From assembly GCA_046075665.1 (NCBI GenBank), contig JBJTQN010000169.1, forward strand, positions 1 to 19,518: a DNA stretch of 19,518 nucleotides. Reading direction: 5' to 3'. Position 1 is the stretch's first letter; each line of letters begins with the position of its first letter. This DNA comes from CAIRTT01 sp046075665. Its GTDB lineage: Bacteria; Armatimonadota; Armatimonadia; Armatimonadales; Armatimonadaceae. Both the position numbers and the translations under genes were made by a program. A model generated the notes under the pieces. It was given only the letters and a program-made list of their open reading frames with translations, did no database searches and had not been told where the DNA came from. Positions 12,205 to 19,518 of the stretch are shown here, in pieces.

Positions 12205-15003
12205 GTGAGTGCTTTTGCTGGACTGGATGCTACGTCGTCTGCGCTTCCCCTGCCGCTTGTACGTGATATTGAGTGGCTCGACCGTGTTTTCGGTCAGGTC
12301 CTTGAGAAACAGGAGGGGACTGAACTCGTGGATGCCATGCGCCATGCGCTTGCTGCATCACTGGATCCAAATGCGACATCCGCTACAATTCTAAGCGCTT
12401 CCCCAAGACTCAACGACCCGACCTTCGCGGGCCGTCTTCTTCGCGCTCTCACAGCCTTTTTTCAGCTCATCAATACTGCCGAGCAAAAGGAAATCATCCG
12501 GGTAAACCGTGCTCGCTGCGTTCCCGGACTTTCGCGTCCAGAGTCTATACACGAGGCAGTGATGCGACTGAAGAAAAGTGGTCTCGGTCCTGATGAGATA
12601 TTCGCGCTTATTGGGAACCTGGACATCGGTCCGACGCTGACCGCACATCCGACAGAGGCACGTCGCCGTGCGGTGCTCGATAAGCTGTTGCGCGTAGCGG
12701 AATGTCTGAGTGACCATGCCGCCGGTCCAGACTCGGTACCGCTGACGGAGCCCCTTGGAAGCATCACTGAGCGTGCAGAAGCGAGCCTGACGCGCGCTTT
12801 GACGGAACTTTGGGAAACCGATGAGATTCGTCTCGCACCGATTACGGTTGCTGAAGAGGCACGTAATGTCCTGTACTTCTTTGACCGTAGCATTCTGGAT
12901 GTCGTTGCGTGGCTCCAATCGGATCTTGAGCAGGCGCTCTCCGATGCATTTCCCGGCCGTAGTTTTGACGTTCCTTCTGTTGTCAAATTTCGGTCGTGGG
13001 TCGGTGGAGATCGCGACGGCAATCCCAATGTAACCGCTCGGGTTACCTGGTGGACGCTTCTTGAGCATCGAAGGACAATTCTCCGTGCTTACATCGAACG
13101 CATTCACGAGGTTAGGGCACAGCTTACCGTAAGTGATAAGCGGCTTGCGGAGGATAACCCGCTTACAGCATCCATCAAGCGTGACCTAGAGGTTGTGCAA
13201 CTTTCAGAAGATGTTCTCAGACAGCACCGGGCCGAACCATTCGTGATGAAACTCTATTTGATTGAGGCCAGGCTCAAAGCTGGCATTGAGCAACTGGAGT
13301 CTTTTGCAGGTAACCCTGGCAATCACACATCGCATCCGTGGGAATACGCATCCGATGATGACTTTGTGGCCGACCTTCGCCTCCTGCGGGAGTCATTAAT
13401 TGCTGCCAATGCAGGTGTACTTGTTGCATCCGGGCCCCTTGCAAGCCTTTGGCAGCAGGCAAAGACGTTTGGCTTTCATCTGGCATCGCTGGATATACGG
13501 CAGCACTCGGATGTCCATGAAGTCGCGATAGGCGAGCTGCTTTTTGTCGCCGGAGTATTACCGACGGCTGGTGCATATGCGCGTCTTACGGATGACGAAA
13601 AAGTAAAAGTGCTTCGACATGAGTTGTCCAACCCACGACCACTTGTAGGAGCACATGTAACGCTGACAGACAAGACACAGGAAGTATTGGATGTGTATAA
13701 GACTGTCAGTCGAGCCCACCGTGAGCTGTCGCGAAAGACGATCCGGTGTTCGATAGTTTCGATGACCCATGGTGTCAGCGACATTCTTGAGCCGCTGGTG
13801 CTGGCTAAAGAGTGCGGTGTTGATGAAGATCTGGATATTGTCCCGTTATTTGAGACGATTGATGACTTACATCGGGCGTCATACCTTATGGATGAGCTGT
13901 TCGCTGTGCCTGAATACCGCCGGCACATAGATGTCGTGGGTAACTTTCAGGAGATCATGCTTGGGTATTCTGACTCGAGTAAGGATGGCGGATTTGTCGC
14001 AGCAAACTGGGCACTTCAGGATACGCAGGCACGGCTGGCGGATGCGTGTCGAAAGCACGGAGTTGGAATGCGGTTGTTCCACGGCCGTGGAGGAACGGTA
14101 GGGCGTGGCGGCGGGCGTGCAAATAAGGCAATTGCTAGCCAACCAAAGGGGGCGTTTGCGGGCAGTATTCGTTTTACCGAGCAGGGTGAGGTCGTTAGTT
14201 TCCGCTACGGTCTCGCGCCAATTGCACACCGCCACCTTGAACAAATTGTGTCCGCGTGTCTGACGGCCATGGTTCCGCAGTTCCAGGTGGATGAACCGCA
14301 ACAGTGGAAAGACCTAATGGGAGTTTTGGCGGCAGAGAGCCGGCGGGTTTATCGTGCAATGGTCCATGAGGATCCTGATTTCTGGTCGTTCTTTACCCAG
14401 GCGACGCCGATTGCACATATCTCGAAGCTTCCTATTGCCAGCCGACCAGTGTCTCGGTCAGGTGCACAAATCGGCTCTGTTGATGACCTTAGGGCTATTC
14501 CGTGGGTCTTTGCATGGATTCAAGCACGCTACACCGTCCCTGGATGGTTTGGATTTGGCGCGGCAATCGAAGCTTTGGTGGATCAAAGTCCTGATATGTT
14601 AGCCGAGCTGCAGGAAATGTATAAACACTACTTGTTTTTTAAGACCGTGGTGGATAACGCTCAACTTGAGCTCACCAGGGCTCAGCTCGATACTGCAACG
14701 CAGTACGCCGCCCGGTGTGTGCCCAGCTCGTTGGGAGTTACATTTCATGCACGTATATCTGATGAACATGCACGGACGGTTGCATGGTTACAGAAGATTA
14801 CCGGTCAGAATCACGATTTGATGGTACATGCACCCGTTGTGCGCGCCACGGTTGCGTTGCGTAACCCACTGGTAAGGCCACTGTCCTTGTTGCAGGTACA
14901 TTTAATGAACGAAGCGGCACGTAATCCTGATGACTTGGATGTCCGTGAGGCATTGCTCCTGTCCATCACGGGAATCGCTGCAGCAATGCAGAGCACTGGA
15001 TAG
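12205..15003 (+). CDS. ppc: Phosphoenolpyruvate carboxylase
   Basis: This anaplerotic enzyme condenses PEP and bicarbonate into oxaloacetate in the cytosol. It has 932 residues; bacterial PEPCs usually have 880-940. Catalytic His148 is in LTAHPTEARRR. WVGGDRDGNPNVT is near 267, GYSDSSKDGGFVAANW near 587, and the mobile loop FHGRGGTVGRGGGR near 625. RFTEQGEVVSFRYG follows, and the C-terminus ends ITGIAAAMQSTG in place of the common NGIAAGMRNTG. All key residues are intact. It starts with GTG 12205, without a Shine-Dalgarno but 6 nt behind an extended -10, consistent with a leaderless mRNA. It converges on the LacI-type gene with a 4-nt gap and no visible terminator. Confidence 0.97.
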   Translation: MSAFAGLDATSSALPLPLVRDIEWLDRVFGQVLEKQEGTELVDAMRHALAASLDPNATSATILSASPRLNDPTFAGRLLRALTAFFQLINTAEQKEIIRVNRARCVPGLSRPESIHEAVMRLKKSGLGPDEIFALIGNLDIGPTLTAHPTEARRRAVLDKLLRVAECLSDHAAGPDSVPLTEPLGSITERAEASLTRALTELWETDEIRLAPITVAEEARNVLYFFDRSILDVVAWLQSDLEQALSDAFPGRSFDVPSVVKFRSWVGGDRDGNPNVTARVTWWTLLEHRRTILRAYIERIHEVRAQLTVSDKRLAEDNPLTASIKRDLEVVQLSEDVLRQHRAEPFVMKLYLIEARLKAGIEQLESFAGNPGNHTSHPWEYASDDDFVADLRLLRESLIAANAGVLVASGPLASLWQQAKTFGFHLASLDIRQHSDVHEVAIGELLFVAGVLPTAGAYARLTDDEKVKVLRHELSNPRPLVGAHVTLTDKTQEVLDVYKTVSRAHRELSRKTIRCSIVSMTHGVSDILEPLVLAKECGVDEDLDIVPLFETIDDLHRASYLMDELFAVPEYRRHIDVVGNFQEIMLGYSDSSKDGGFVAANWALQDTQARLADACRKHGVGMRLFHGRGGTVGRGGGRANKAIASQPKGAFAGSIRFTEQGEVVSFRYGLAPIAHRHLEQIVSACLTAMVPQFQVDEPQQWKDLMGVLAAESRRVYRAMVHEDPDFWSFFTQATPIAHISKLPIASRPVSRSGAQIGSVDDLRAIPWVFAWIQARYTVPGWFGFGAAIEALVDQSPDMLAELQEMYKHYLFFKTVVDNAQLELTRAQLDTATQYAARCVPSSLGVTFHARISDEHARTVAWLQKITGQNHDLMVHAPVVRATVALRNPLVRPLSLLQVHLMNEAARNPDDLDVREALLLSITGIAAAMQSTG

Positions 15004-15007
15004 AAAA

Positions 15008-16054
15008 CTAATGAGTGGGAGCTGAGACAGACTGGCCTTGAACAAGCTCTGGTTGAAGGAAGACTTGTTCCATTGGCACCGATTTACGGCCAAGGGACTT
15101 CAACAGCAAACGGGCAGCCTCTAAGGCGGTCGCTTGTTGTTGTGTCGTTATCTTTGTTATGCTTGGCAAGACCTGGTGCATGTACTTCGCGTTGAGACTG
15201 CACATTAGCGACACATCTGTCGGTACACGCAATCCAAGTTCATTGAATGCGCGAAGAAATGCGGATGCTGCCATTTCATCCGCAGCGTAGACCGCCGTTG
15301 GTGGATTTGGCTGAGCCCATCGGTTGATGGCATAGCTGAATACCTGATGCTCAAGGTAAATGGAATCTTCGTATTCAACATCGGATGTGAGTCCAAGATC
15401 TGTTGAAGCCTCAACGAAACCGATATGACGCCCGTAGCCGGCCATCATATTGCGTCCGACATTGTGAAACAGGATCCGGCGGTGACCATAACCTGCCAGG
15501 TGCTGTACGGCTAATCGTCCAAGCGCGATGTTGTCAAGGCCGATTGCCGGCATCCCATAGCCGGGAGCGGTGCCACGAATCACATAAGGAAGCCCGTATC
15601 GGGCCAATAAGCCTGGCCGTTGGTCATCCAACATCATGTCTGTAAGAATCACACCATCTGTTTGACGCGAGCGGGCCAGCTTCTCGATGCTCGGTAGCTG
15701 GGTTTCCGCTTCGGATTGCGACAGAATCAAATTCATTCCGTGGCCACGAAAAACAGATGTCACTGCAGTGATGATTTCCTGATAGTGCGGAGGTAGACCA
15801 TCACCGCTGTCAATCAACATCGTTAGCGCGACTAAATCGGTTTTGCCACGCGCAAGGTTTTGTGCTCCGGGGTGTGGAGAATATCCAAGCTCGCGCGCTA
15901 CAGCCCGTATTTGAGCTTGGCGCTCGATGGAAACGGAGCGACCGGGACGGACCCGGTTGTTGAGGACGCGACTTACCTCGGACCGGCTTATTCCGACACG
16001 CTTGGCGATGTCCTCTAGACGCGGGGGGGGTGGGCTTTCGCTGTCCATTTCCAC
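15008..16054 (-). CDS. LacI/GalR-family transcriptional regulator
   Basis: A 348-residue repressor-type protein with an N-terminal helix-turn-helix RLEDIAKRVGISRSEVSRVLNN at about 12-33. A hinge-region LGYSPHPGAQNLARGKT follows, then a periplasmic-binding-like effector domain ending FLQPELVQGQS, matching the usual family C-terminus. The effector is unknown. The start is GTG 16054, with a fitting promoter 5 nt upstream; ATG 16048 is an alternative. The N-terminus encodes SPPPPR through a run of eight C on its coding strand. It is divergent from the Old Yellow Enzyme gene, a likely but unproven target. Confidence 0.93.
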   Translation of the reverse strand: MEMDSESPPPPRLEDIAKRVGISRSEVSRVLNNRVRPGRSVSIERQAQIRAVARELGYSPHPGAQNLARGKTDLVALTMLIDSGDGLPPHYQEIITAVTSVFRGHGMNLILSQSEAETQLPSIEKLARSRQTDGVILTDMMLDDQRPGLLARYGLPYVIRGTAPGYGMPAIGLDNIALGRLAVQHLAGYGHRRILFHNVGRNMMAGYGRHIGFVEASTDLGLTSDVEYEDSIYLEHQVFSYAINRWAQPNPPTAVYAADEMAASAFLRAFNELGLRVPTDVSLMCSLNAKYMHQVLPSITKITTQQQATALEAARLLLKSLGRKSVPMEQVFLQPELVQGQSVSAPTH

Positions 16055-16059
16055 GCAAG

Positions 16060-16088
16060 GTTATATCAAGGTATACATGTCTCAACAA
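16060..16088 (-). promoter_or_regulatory. Promoter of the LacI-type gene (leaderless)
   Basis: On the minus strand a -35 TTGTTG (16083-16088), a 17-nt spacer and a -10 TATAAC (16060-16065) preceded by TGA form an extended -10 promoter. The -10 ends 5 nt before GTG 16054, so the transcript should start at or beside the initiation codon. A CAAGGT direct repeat spaced 11 bp overlaps the element and could be a regulator site. Confidence 0.55.
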
Positions 16089-16141
16089 TGGCTGTTCATG
16101 TTGGCCAAGCGACTAATTCAAGTTGAATGCTCCGGATCCTC

Positions 16142-16156
16142 AATAATGCCCTTATT
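16142..16156. repeat. Small palindrome in the LacI-OYE intergenic region
   Basis: AATAA and TTATT flank TGCCC, giving a 15-bp imperfect operator-like palindrome between the regulator and the oxidoreductase. Apart from this and the regulator's promoter, the 209-nt gap shows no clear plus-strand promoter for the oxidoreductase. Confidence 0.25.
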
Positions 16157-16263
16157 ATCGTGCAAGTCGGCAAGTGATGGCTCGTACCTCGCAACTTTCA
16201 TCGGGAAATGTATCACTGCACTCATTGGATGGAATCCGGCTGGCAATAAGGTAAGTTACGGCT

Positions 16264-17307
16264 ATGTACGATTTGTTGTGGCAACCATTCGATTTTGGGC
16301 GAGGCGGTGTGCTCTCCCGTAACCGTATATTCATGGGGCCGATGACGCTCTCTACGGCAGAGCCAGACGGTCGACTTAACGATTGGATTGTTGATTGGTA
16401 TCGGGCACGAGCTGAGGGTGGCGTCGGGGCAATCGTTGGCGCCGCGGCCGCAGTGCATGCATCTGGTTTTGGCTGGGCAAATGCAATGACAATCCATACC
16501 GACCTTCACACTGATGGCTGGAAGCAATGTGTAGACGCAGCACATTCATCGGGAGCGTTGTTTGGTACTCAGCTTTATCACAGTGGTGCAGCAAGCCATG
16601 ATGCGTTGCTCGGGCATCAACCCGTTTGTCCAAGTGCGTGGAAGCGTGATGGCTTTGATGCAGCCCGTGAGATCACGCCAAGTGAGATAGATACGATTAT
16701 CGATGCGTTTGCGGAAGGTGCCCGTCGCAGTCTCGCAGCAGGTTGTGATTTTGTAGAGCTTCACGGTGCACATGGGTACCTTCTGCACCAGTTTTGGCGC
16801 CGGGATGTGAACCGACGGACGGACAAGTGGGGACATCCATCGGCTTTTGCCACGGAGGTTGTGAAAGCAGTTCGTGCGGTAGCGGGGACTGGCATACCGA
16901 TTGTGTACCGCTTTAGCATTCACAGTGATGACCCGGCAGCGCAGGATGAGCCTGTTACACCAGAGACGCTTGCAGAGTACTTGGGCGACCTTGAGACGGC
17001 TGGTGTAGATGTCTGGGACATCTCATGCTGGCGCGAATCCAGGAGGGGGTATTTTGGCACATCAACTCTGTTACCGGAGTGGGTAAGGCAAACATCGAAG
17101 CTTCCGCGCATTGTCGCGGGCAACTTTCTGGAACCTGATGGGGCAGCGGAGTACTGCGAGAGTGGCTTTGCAGAGGGGATAGCCCTTGCTCGCGGCTTGA
17201 TTGCGGATGCTGCATGGTGCGACCGTTCCCGTGCGGGAGAGATTCCCCGCGCCTATTGCGATGCAGATCTGCTGTCATTACGCGAGGGGATAGACCCCGG
17301 AGCTTGA
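16264..17307 (+). CDS. Old Yellow Enzyme-family NADH:flavin oxidoreductase
   Basis: A 347-residue FMN-dependent TIM-barrel ene-reductase. The family pattern is visible throughout: RIFMGPMTLSTAEPDG at the N-terminus, then GTQLYHSGAAS in the usual QLxHxGR position. CDFVELHGAHGYLLHQF carries the two active-site His of the HGAHGYL motif. RIVAGNF and LARGLIADAAW form the FMN-phosphate side of the barrel. The length resembles the YqjM class. The Arg usual after QLxHxG is replaced by Ala. A weak AAGG lies about 12 nt before ATG 16264, and a TAAGTT element lies 6 nt before it. The physiological substrate is unknown; control by the divergent LacI-type regulator is plausible. Confidence 0.92.
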   Translation: MYDLLWQPFDFGRGGVLSRNRIFMGPMTLSTAEPDGRLNDWIVDWYRARAEGGVGAIVGAAAAVHASGFGWANAMTIHTDLHTDGWKQCVDAAHSSGALFGTQLYHSGAASHDALLGHQPVCPSAWKRDGFDAAREITPSEIDTIIDAFAEGARRSLAAGCDFVELHGAHGYLLHQFWRRDVNRRTDKWGHPSAFATEVVKAVRAVAGTGIPIVYRFSIHSDDPAAQDEPVTPETLAEYLGDLETAGVDVWDISCWRESRRGYFGTSTLLPEWVRQTSKLPRIVAGNFLEPDGAAEYCESGFAEGIALARGLIADAAWCDRSRAGEIPRAYCDADLLSLREGIDPGA

Positions 17308-17361
17308 ATCAAATCGGTCTTCAGTTTGTGCAGAGTGACCGGATGCCGAATGTCTGGCAGG

Positions 17362-17367
17362 TATACT
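17362..17367 (+). promoter_or_regulatory. Candidate -10 element of sodA
   Basis: TATACT matches the -10 consensus in five of six positions and would start transcription near 17374, about 35 nt before the sodA ATG. No good -35 sequence lies at the proper distance. Confidence 0.4.
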
Positions 17368-17376
17368 GACTGCGTC

Positions 17377-17391
17377 GTGTGATTTACACAC
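17377..17391. repeat. Operator-like palindrome in the sodA leader
   Basis: GTGTG-ATTTA-CACAC is a perfect 5-5-5 palindrome just downstream of the predicted start site and just before the GAGGAG ribosome site. It could be a repressor operator or a small hairpin affecting ribosome access. Confidence 0.4.
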
Positions 17392-17408
17392 AAGAGGAGT
17401 AACTACCA

Positions 17409-18038
17409 ATGGCCAGCCATACATTGTCGCCGTTGTCTTATGCATTTGATGCCTTGGAGCCACATATAGATGCGCTTACCATGGAGATCCACCATGATCG
17501 TCATCATCAGGCTTATGTCAACAACCTGAACGCCGCCCTCAAGGATAATCCTGAAATGCAGGAGCTCTCGGTCAATGAGTTGATTTCCGATCTCTCAAAG
17601 GTACCGGACGCAATCCGTGGTGCCGTTCGTAACAATGGCGGCGGGCATGCTAATCATGACTTGTTCTGGGATATTCTGACCCCTGGCGGTGCGAATGAAC
17701 CATCCGGTGAGCTCCTCGTAGCCATTAATGCAGCATTTGGTTCTGTGGATGCTCTGAAGGCTTCTATGTCAGATGCAGGTGCAAAGCGCTTCGGTAGCGG
17801 TTGGTCCTGGCTGATTTCTGCAGCGGATGGAACGCTTAGTGTAGCCAGCACGGCGAATCAGGATTCGCCAGTGATGGGGACCGCTGTTGCAGGGTGTGCC
17901 GGTACACCAGTGCTTGGTATTGATGTATGGGAGCACGCTTACTACCTGAAATACCAGAACAAGCGACCGGATTATCTTTCTGCGATCTGGAGTGTTGTCA
18001 ATTGGGATAAGGTCGCCGAGCGCTACGCTGCCCGCTAG
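17409..18038 (+). CDS. sodA: Superoxide dismutase, Mn type
   Basis: This cytosolic enzyme dismutates superoxide to oxygen and hydrogen peroxide. It has 209 residues, the usual size. Metal ligands are His28 in TMEIHHDRHHQAYVNN, the His of NNGGGHANHDLFW, and Asp and His in DVWEHAYYLKYQNKRPDYL. A Gly sits in NNGGGH where Fe enzymes have Gln, and the catalytic Gln lies in STANQDSPVM, so manganese is preferred. No signal peptide is present. GAGGAG lies 9 nt before ATG 17409. It is a monocistronic unit with its own terminator. Its hydrogen peroxide product would be a substrate for the peroxiredoxin at 3904-4458. Confidence 0.97.
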   Translation: MASHTLSPLSYAFDALEPHIDALTMEIHHDRHHQAYVNNLNAALKDNPEMQELSVNELISDLSKVPDAIRGAVRNNGGGHANHDLFWDILTPGGANEPSGELLVAINAAFGSVDALKASMSDAGAKRFGSGWSWLISAADGTLSVASTANQDSPVMGTAVAGCAGTPVLGIDVWEHAYYLKYQNKRPDYLSAIWSVVNWDKVAERYAAR

Positions 18039-18060
18039 GTCACGCGAGTAAGGTAAAGGC

Positions 18061-18088
18061 AACAGCCCCGACTCCGCCGGGGCTGTTT
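18061..18088 (+). terminator. Intrinsic terminator of sodA
   Basis: AACAGCCCCG (18061-18070) pairs perfectly with CGGGGCTGTT (18078-18087) around a 7-nt loop, followed by TTAAATTTG. It may also stop the convergent cyclase transcript, although the minus-strand T tract is poor. Confidence 0.8.
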
Positions 18089-18116
18089 AAATTTGTGTGC
18101 GTAACCCATCCATCAG

Positions 18117-18764
18117 CTACGACGGGCTGATCGCTGGCATCAGAACAGCACGGCATGGTGAGCCATCGCATGCAATGCGTAATGGAAGACATATCAACTG
18201 GTAGGCACCTTCATCCACTTGAGAAAGATCAAGGCCTTCGACAATGATGACATCGTTTCCTAGAAGCGCCTGATGCGTTTCAACATTGCCACCATGGTAG
18301 GGGCCAATGGACAGGTAGTCGGTACCAATAAGCTTCAATCCACGGTTGATTAGATAGGTTGCAGCGGTATGGTCGATGGCTGTGTAGTCTTCATAAAACT
18401 CCGGTTGGTACAGCTTGCCGGCGTGGTCATCGATTTTTAGCAGGAGCCTCGTGCATGTATTGGGAAGATCTTGGGATGCAAAATACTCTGCCGTCAAGAC
18501 TCCCTTGCACGTTACGTGATGTACATGGCAAGGGCCGATGAGTGTGGACAGGTCGAGGGCATCTACCAAACCGCCGCCAGAGACGAAGTGGCGCGGGGCA
18601 TCAAGGTGAGTTGCCGTGTGAGCGCCCATATCGATGTGGGTGATTTCGGCAATGTCGCCGTTGTCATGTGATGCCGTTTGTGAGATGTTTACACGTTGAT
18701 GACCTGGCCAGACGGGGGTGTTATTCGATGTAGTTACGCTGATATCAATTGGGAGGTTAAGCAT
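18117..18764 (-). CDS. Cyclase-family metal-dependent hydrolase (kynurenine formamidase-like)
   Basis: A 215-residue protein of the PF04199-type cyclase family, whose best-known members hydrolyse N-formylkynurenine or other amides. The metal-binding HxxxHxD occurs as HTATHLDAPRHF near residue 50. The substrate-side GTDYLSIGP and IVEGLDLSQV near the C-terminus are also family-typical. No tryptophan-degradation genes are nearby, so the substrate stays open. ATG 18764 is 2 nt after the ApbE stop and has no Shine-Dalgarno of its own, so it is probably translated by coupling from apbE. Confidence 0.87.
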   Translation of the reverse strand: MLNLPIDISVTTSNNTPVWPGHQRVNISQTASHDNGDIAEITHIDMGAHTATHLDAPRHFVSGGGLVDALDLSTLIGPCHVHHVTCKGVLTAEYFASQDLPNTCTRLLLKIDDHAGKLYQPEFYEDYTAIDHTAATYLINRGLKLIGTDYLSIGPYHGGNVETHQALLGNDVIIVEGLDLSQVDEGAYQLICLPLRIACDGSPCRAVLMPAISPS

Positions 18765-18766
18765 GA

Positions 18767-19518
18767 TTATGGGATATCGGTTCTGTCGAGGAACTCTATC
18801 TGACAGCGCTGGGAGAGACCTGTGAGGATACCTGCGGATTTAGGTCCTAATACGCATGCTGCCGTCGCAATACAGTCTGCATCTTCGGAGCGATTACTGC
18901 GGACGGCCACGTGTCGTGGAGATTCCATTCCGAGGCCGGTTCGAGGGTCGATGATGTGGCTGTAACGTCGCTTGCCAATCGTGATGAACTGGGTGGCATC
19001 CCCGCTGACAGACAGGGCCCCCAGGAGATCGATTACCTGTTTGCCTACCTGGACCTTCCAAGCGACTCCATTTTCCTTAACCCCATTGGCAAACATATCC
19101 CCACCTGCTTCTATCAGGTAAGAGCGGATTCCAAACTGCCTGATGGCCTGTGCTATGGCATCGATACCTGATCCCTTTGCAATCCCACCAAGGTCAAGTC
19201 GCATCCCTGGGCGTTTGAGGGTCACAGTTGAATCGTCATCCCCCATGATTACGTGTTGATAGCCAACCTTGTTACGCGCAGCCATGAGGGCGCTTGAGGA
19301 TGGCAGCTTTCCAGACTTCTTCGTCTCGCGCCATAGCTGTACATATGGTCCGATGGTTGGATCGAATGCGCCTTTTGTAAGCGCTGCAACTTCAAGAGCT
19401 TTGCGGAGAATCGTGTACAAGTGTGATGAAACAGCATATGGTTTGCCATGCGGTTTTGCGCATAGCTGCATTAACTCGCTTGTTGGCCGATAATCCGATG
19501 TCGCTTGCTCAAGGTCGG
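18767..19518 (-). CDS. apbE: FAD:protein FMN transferase ApbE (N-terminus beyond the window)
   Basis: ApbE attaches FMN covalently to Thr of flavoproteins such as Nqr/Rnf subunits, using FAD and magnesium, usually on the outer face of the cytoplasmic membrane. The frame stays open to the right edge, so an ATG at 19471 is internal. About 250 residues are visible; the family has roughly 300-350. Motifs are GAFDPTIGPYVQLWR, LDLGGIAKGSGID, YLIEAGGDMFANG, the SGDATQF segment and SHIIDPRTG, with the C-terminal DADCIATAACVLGP. The missing N-terminus would show whether a lipoprotein signal is present. It lies 2 nt upstream of the cyclase gene. No obvious flavinylation target is in the window. Confidence 0.93.
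   Translation of the reverse strand, partial: DLEQATSDYRPTSELMQLCAKPHGKPYAVSSHLYTILRKALEVAALTKGAFDPTIGPYVQLWRETKKSGKLPSSSALMAARNKVGYQHVIMGDDDSTVTLKRPGMRLDLGGIAKGSGIDAIAQAIRQFGIRSYLIEAGGDMFANGVKENGVAWKVQVGKQVIDLLGALSVSGDATQFITIGKRRYSHIIDPRTGLGMESPRHVAVRSNRSEDADCIATAACVLGPKSAGILTGLSQRCQIEFLDRTDIP

Noticed and set aside
12391..13107. 238-codon minus-strand open frame inside ppc.
   Set aside because: It is a shadow of the ppc coding sequence; ppc motifs are intact across this region.
16173..16217. Inverted repeat AGTGAT/ATCACT in the LacI-OYE gap as an operator.
   Set aside because: Six-bp arms 30-odd nt apart are expected by chance in a gap of this size.

Overview
The window is a gene-dense stretch of ordinary bacterial chromosome of moderate GC. 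I see no phage, transposon, CRISPR array or rRNA. The gene set points to a free-living, oxygen-exposed, non-proteobacterial bacterium: the MEP isoprenoid pathway, a seven-iron FdxA-type ferredoxin, Mn-type superoxide dismutase, a typical 2-Cys peroxiredoxin, PEP carboxylase and a glycosylasparaginase. Several genes seem to start directly at an extended -10 promoter (leaderless mRNA), a habit known from Deinococcota, Actinomycetota and other deep-branching phyla. I cannot name the phylum from the sequence alone.

Layout. (1) 1-1297, minus strand: the start of a membrane-anchored protein that runs off the left edge, preceded by a BadF/BadG-type N-acetylglucosamine kinase. (2) 1269-2574, plus strand: a promoter inside the kinase 5' end, a structured leader of about 140 nt ending in an intrinsic terminator, then purM. 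The terminator sits 15 nt before the purM ribosome-binding site, and the leader carries an alternative pairing partner for it, so purM looks controlled by transcription attenuation. (3) 2581-4626: a minus-strand group of peroxiredoxin, thioredoxin-like protein and LOG-family phosphoribohydrolase, divergent from the ferredoxin fdxA, with a Fur-family-like palindrome between them. (4) 4697-5403, plus strand: fdxA, a terminator, and a hotdog thioesterase that starts 5 nt after the terminator.

(5) 5469-12152, minus strand: a tightly packed six-gene operon in the order HExxH metalloprotease, ispE, MobA/IspD-like nucleotidyltransferase, gmk, glycosylasparaginase, priA. Gaps or overlaps are 9 nt or less throughout. 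It diverges from ppc through a symmetric pair of identical extended -10 elements, both apparently driving leaderless transcripts. (6) 12205-16088: ppc, convergent with a LacI-type regulator whose own start also looks leaderless. (7) 16264-18088, plus strand: an Old Yellow Enzyme-family oxidoreductase and sodA with a terminator. (8) 18117-19518, minus strand: a kynurenine-formamidase-like cyclase preceded by ApbE, which runs off the right edge.

The most novel-looking elements are regulatory rather than coding: the purM leader, the mirrored leaderless promoters at 12160-12198, and the terminator placed directly in front of the thioesterase. Among proteins, the unassigned HExxH protease and the atypical nucleotidyltransferase beside ispE deserve attention.
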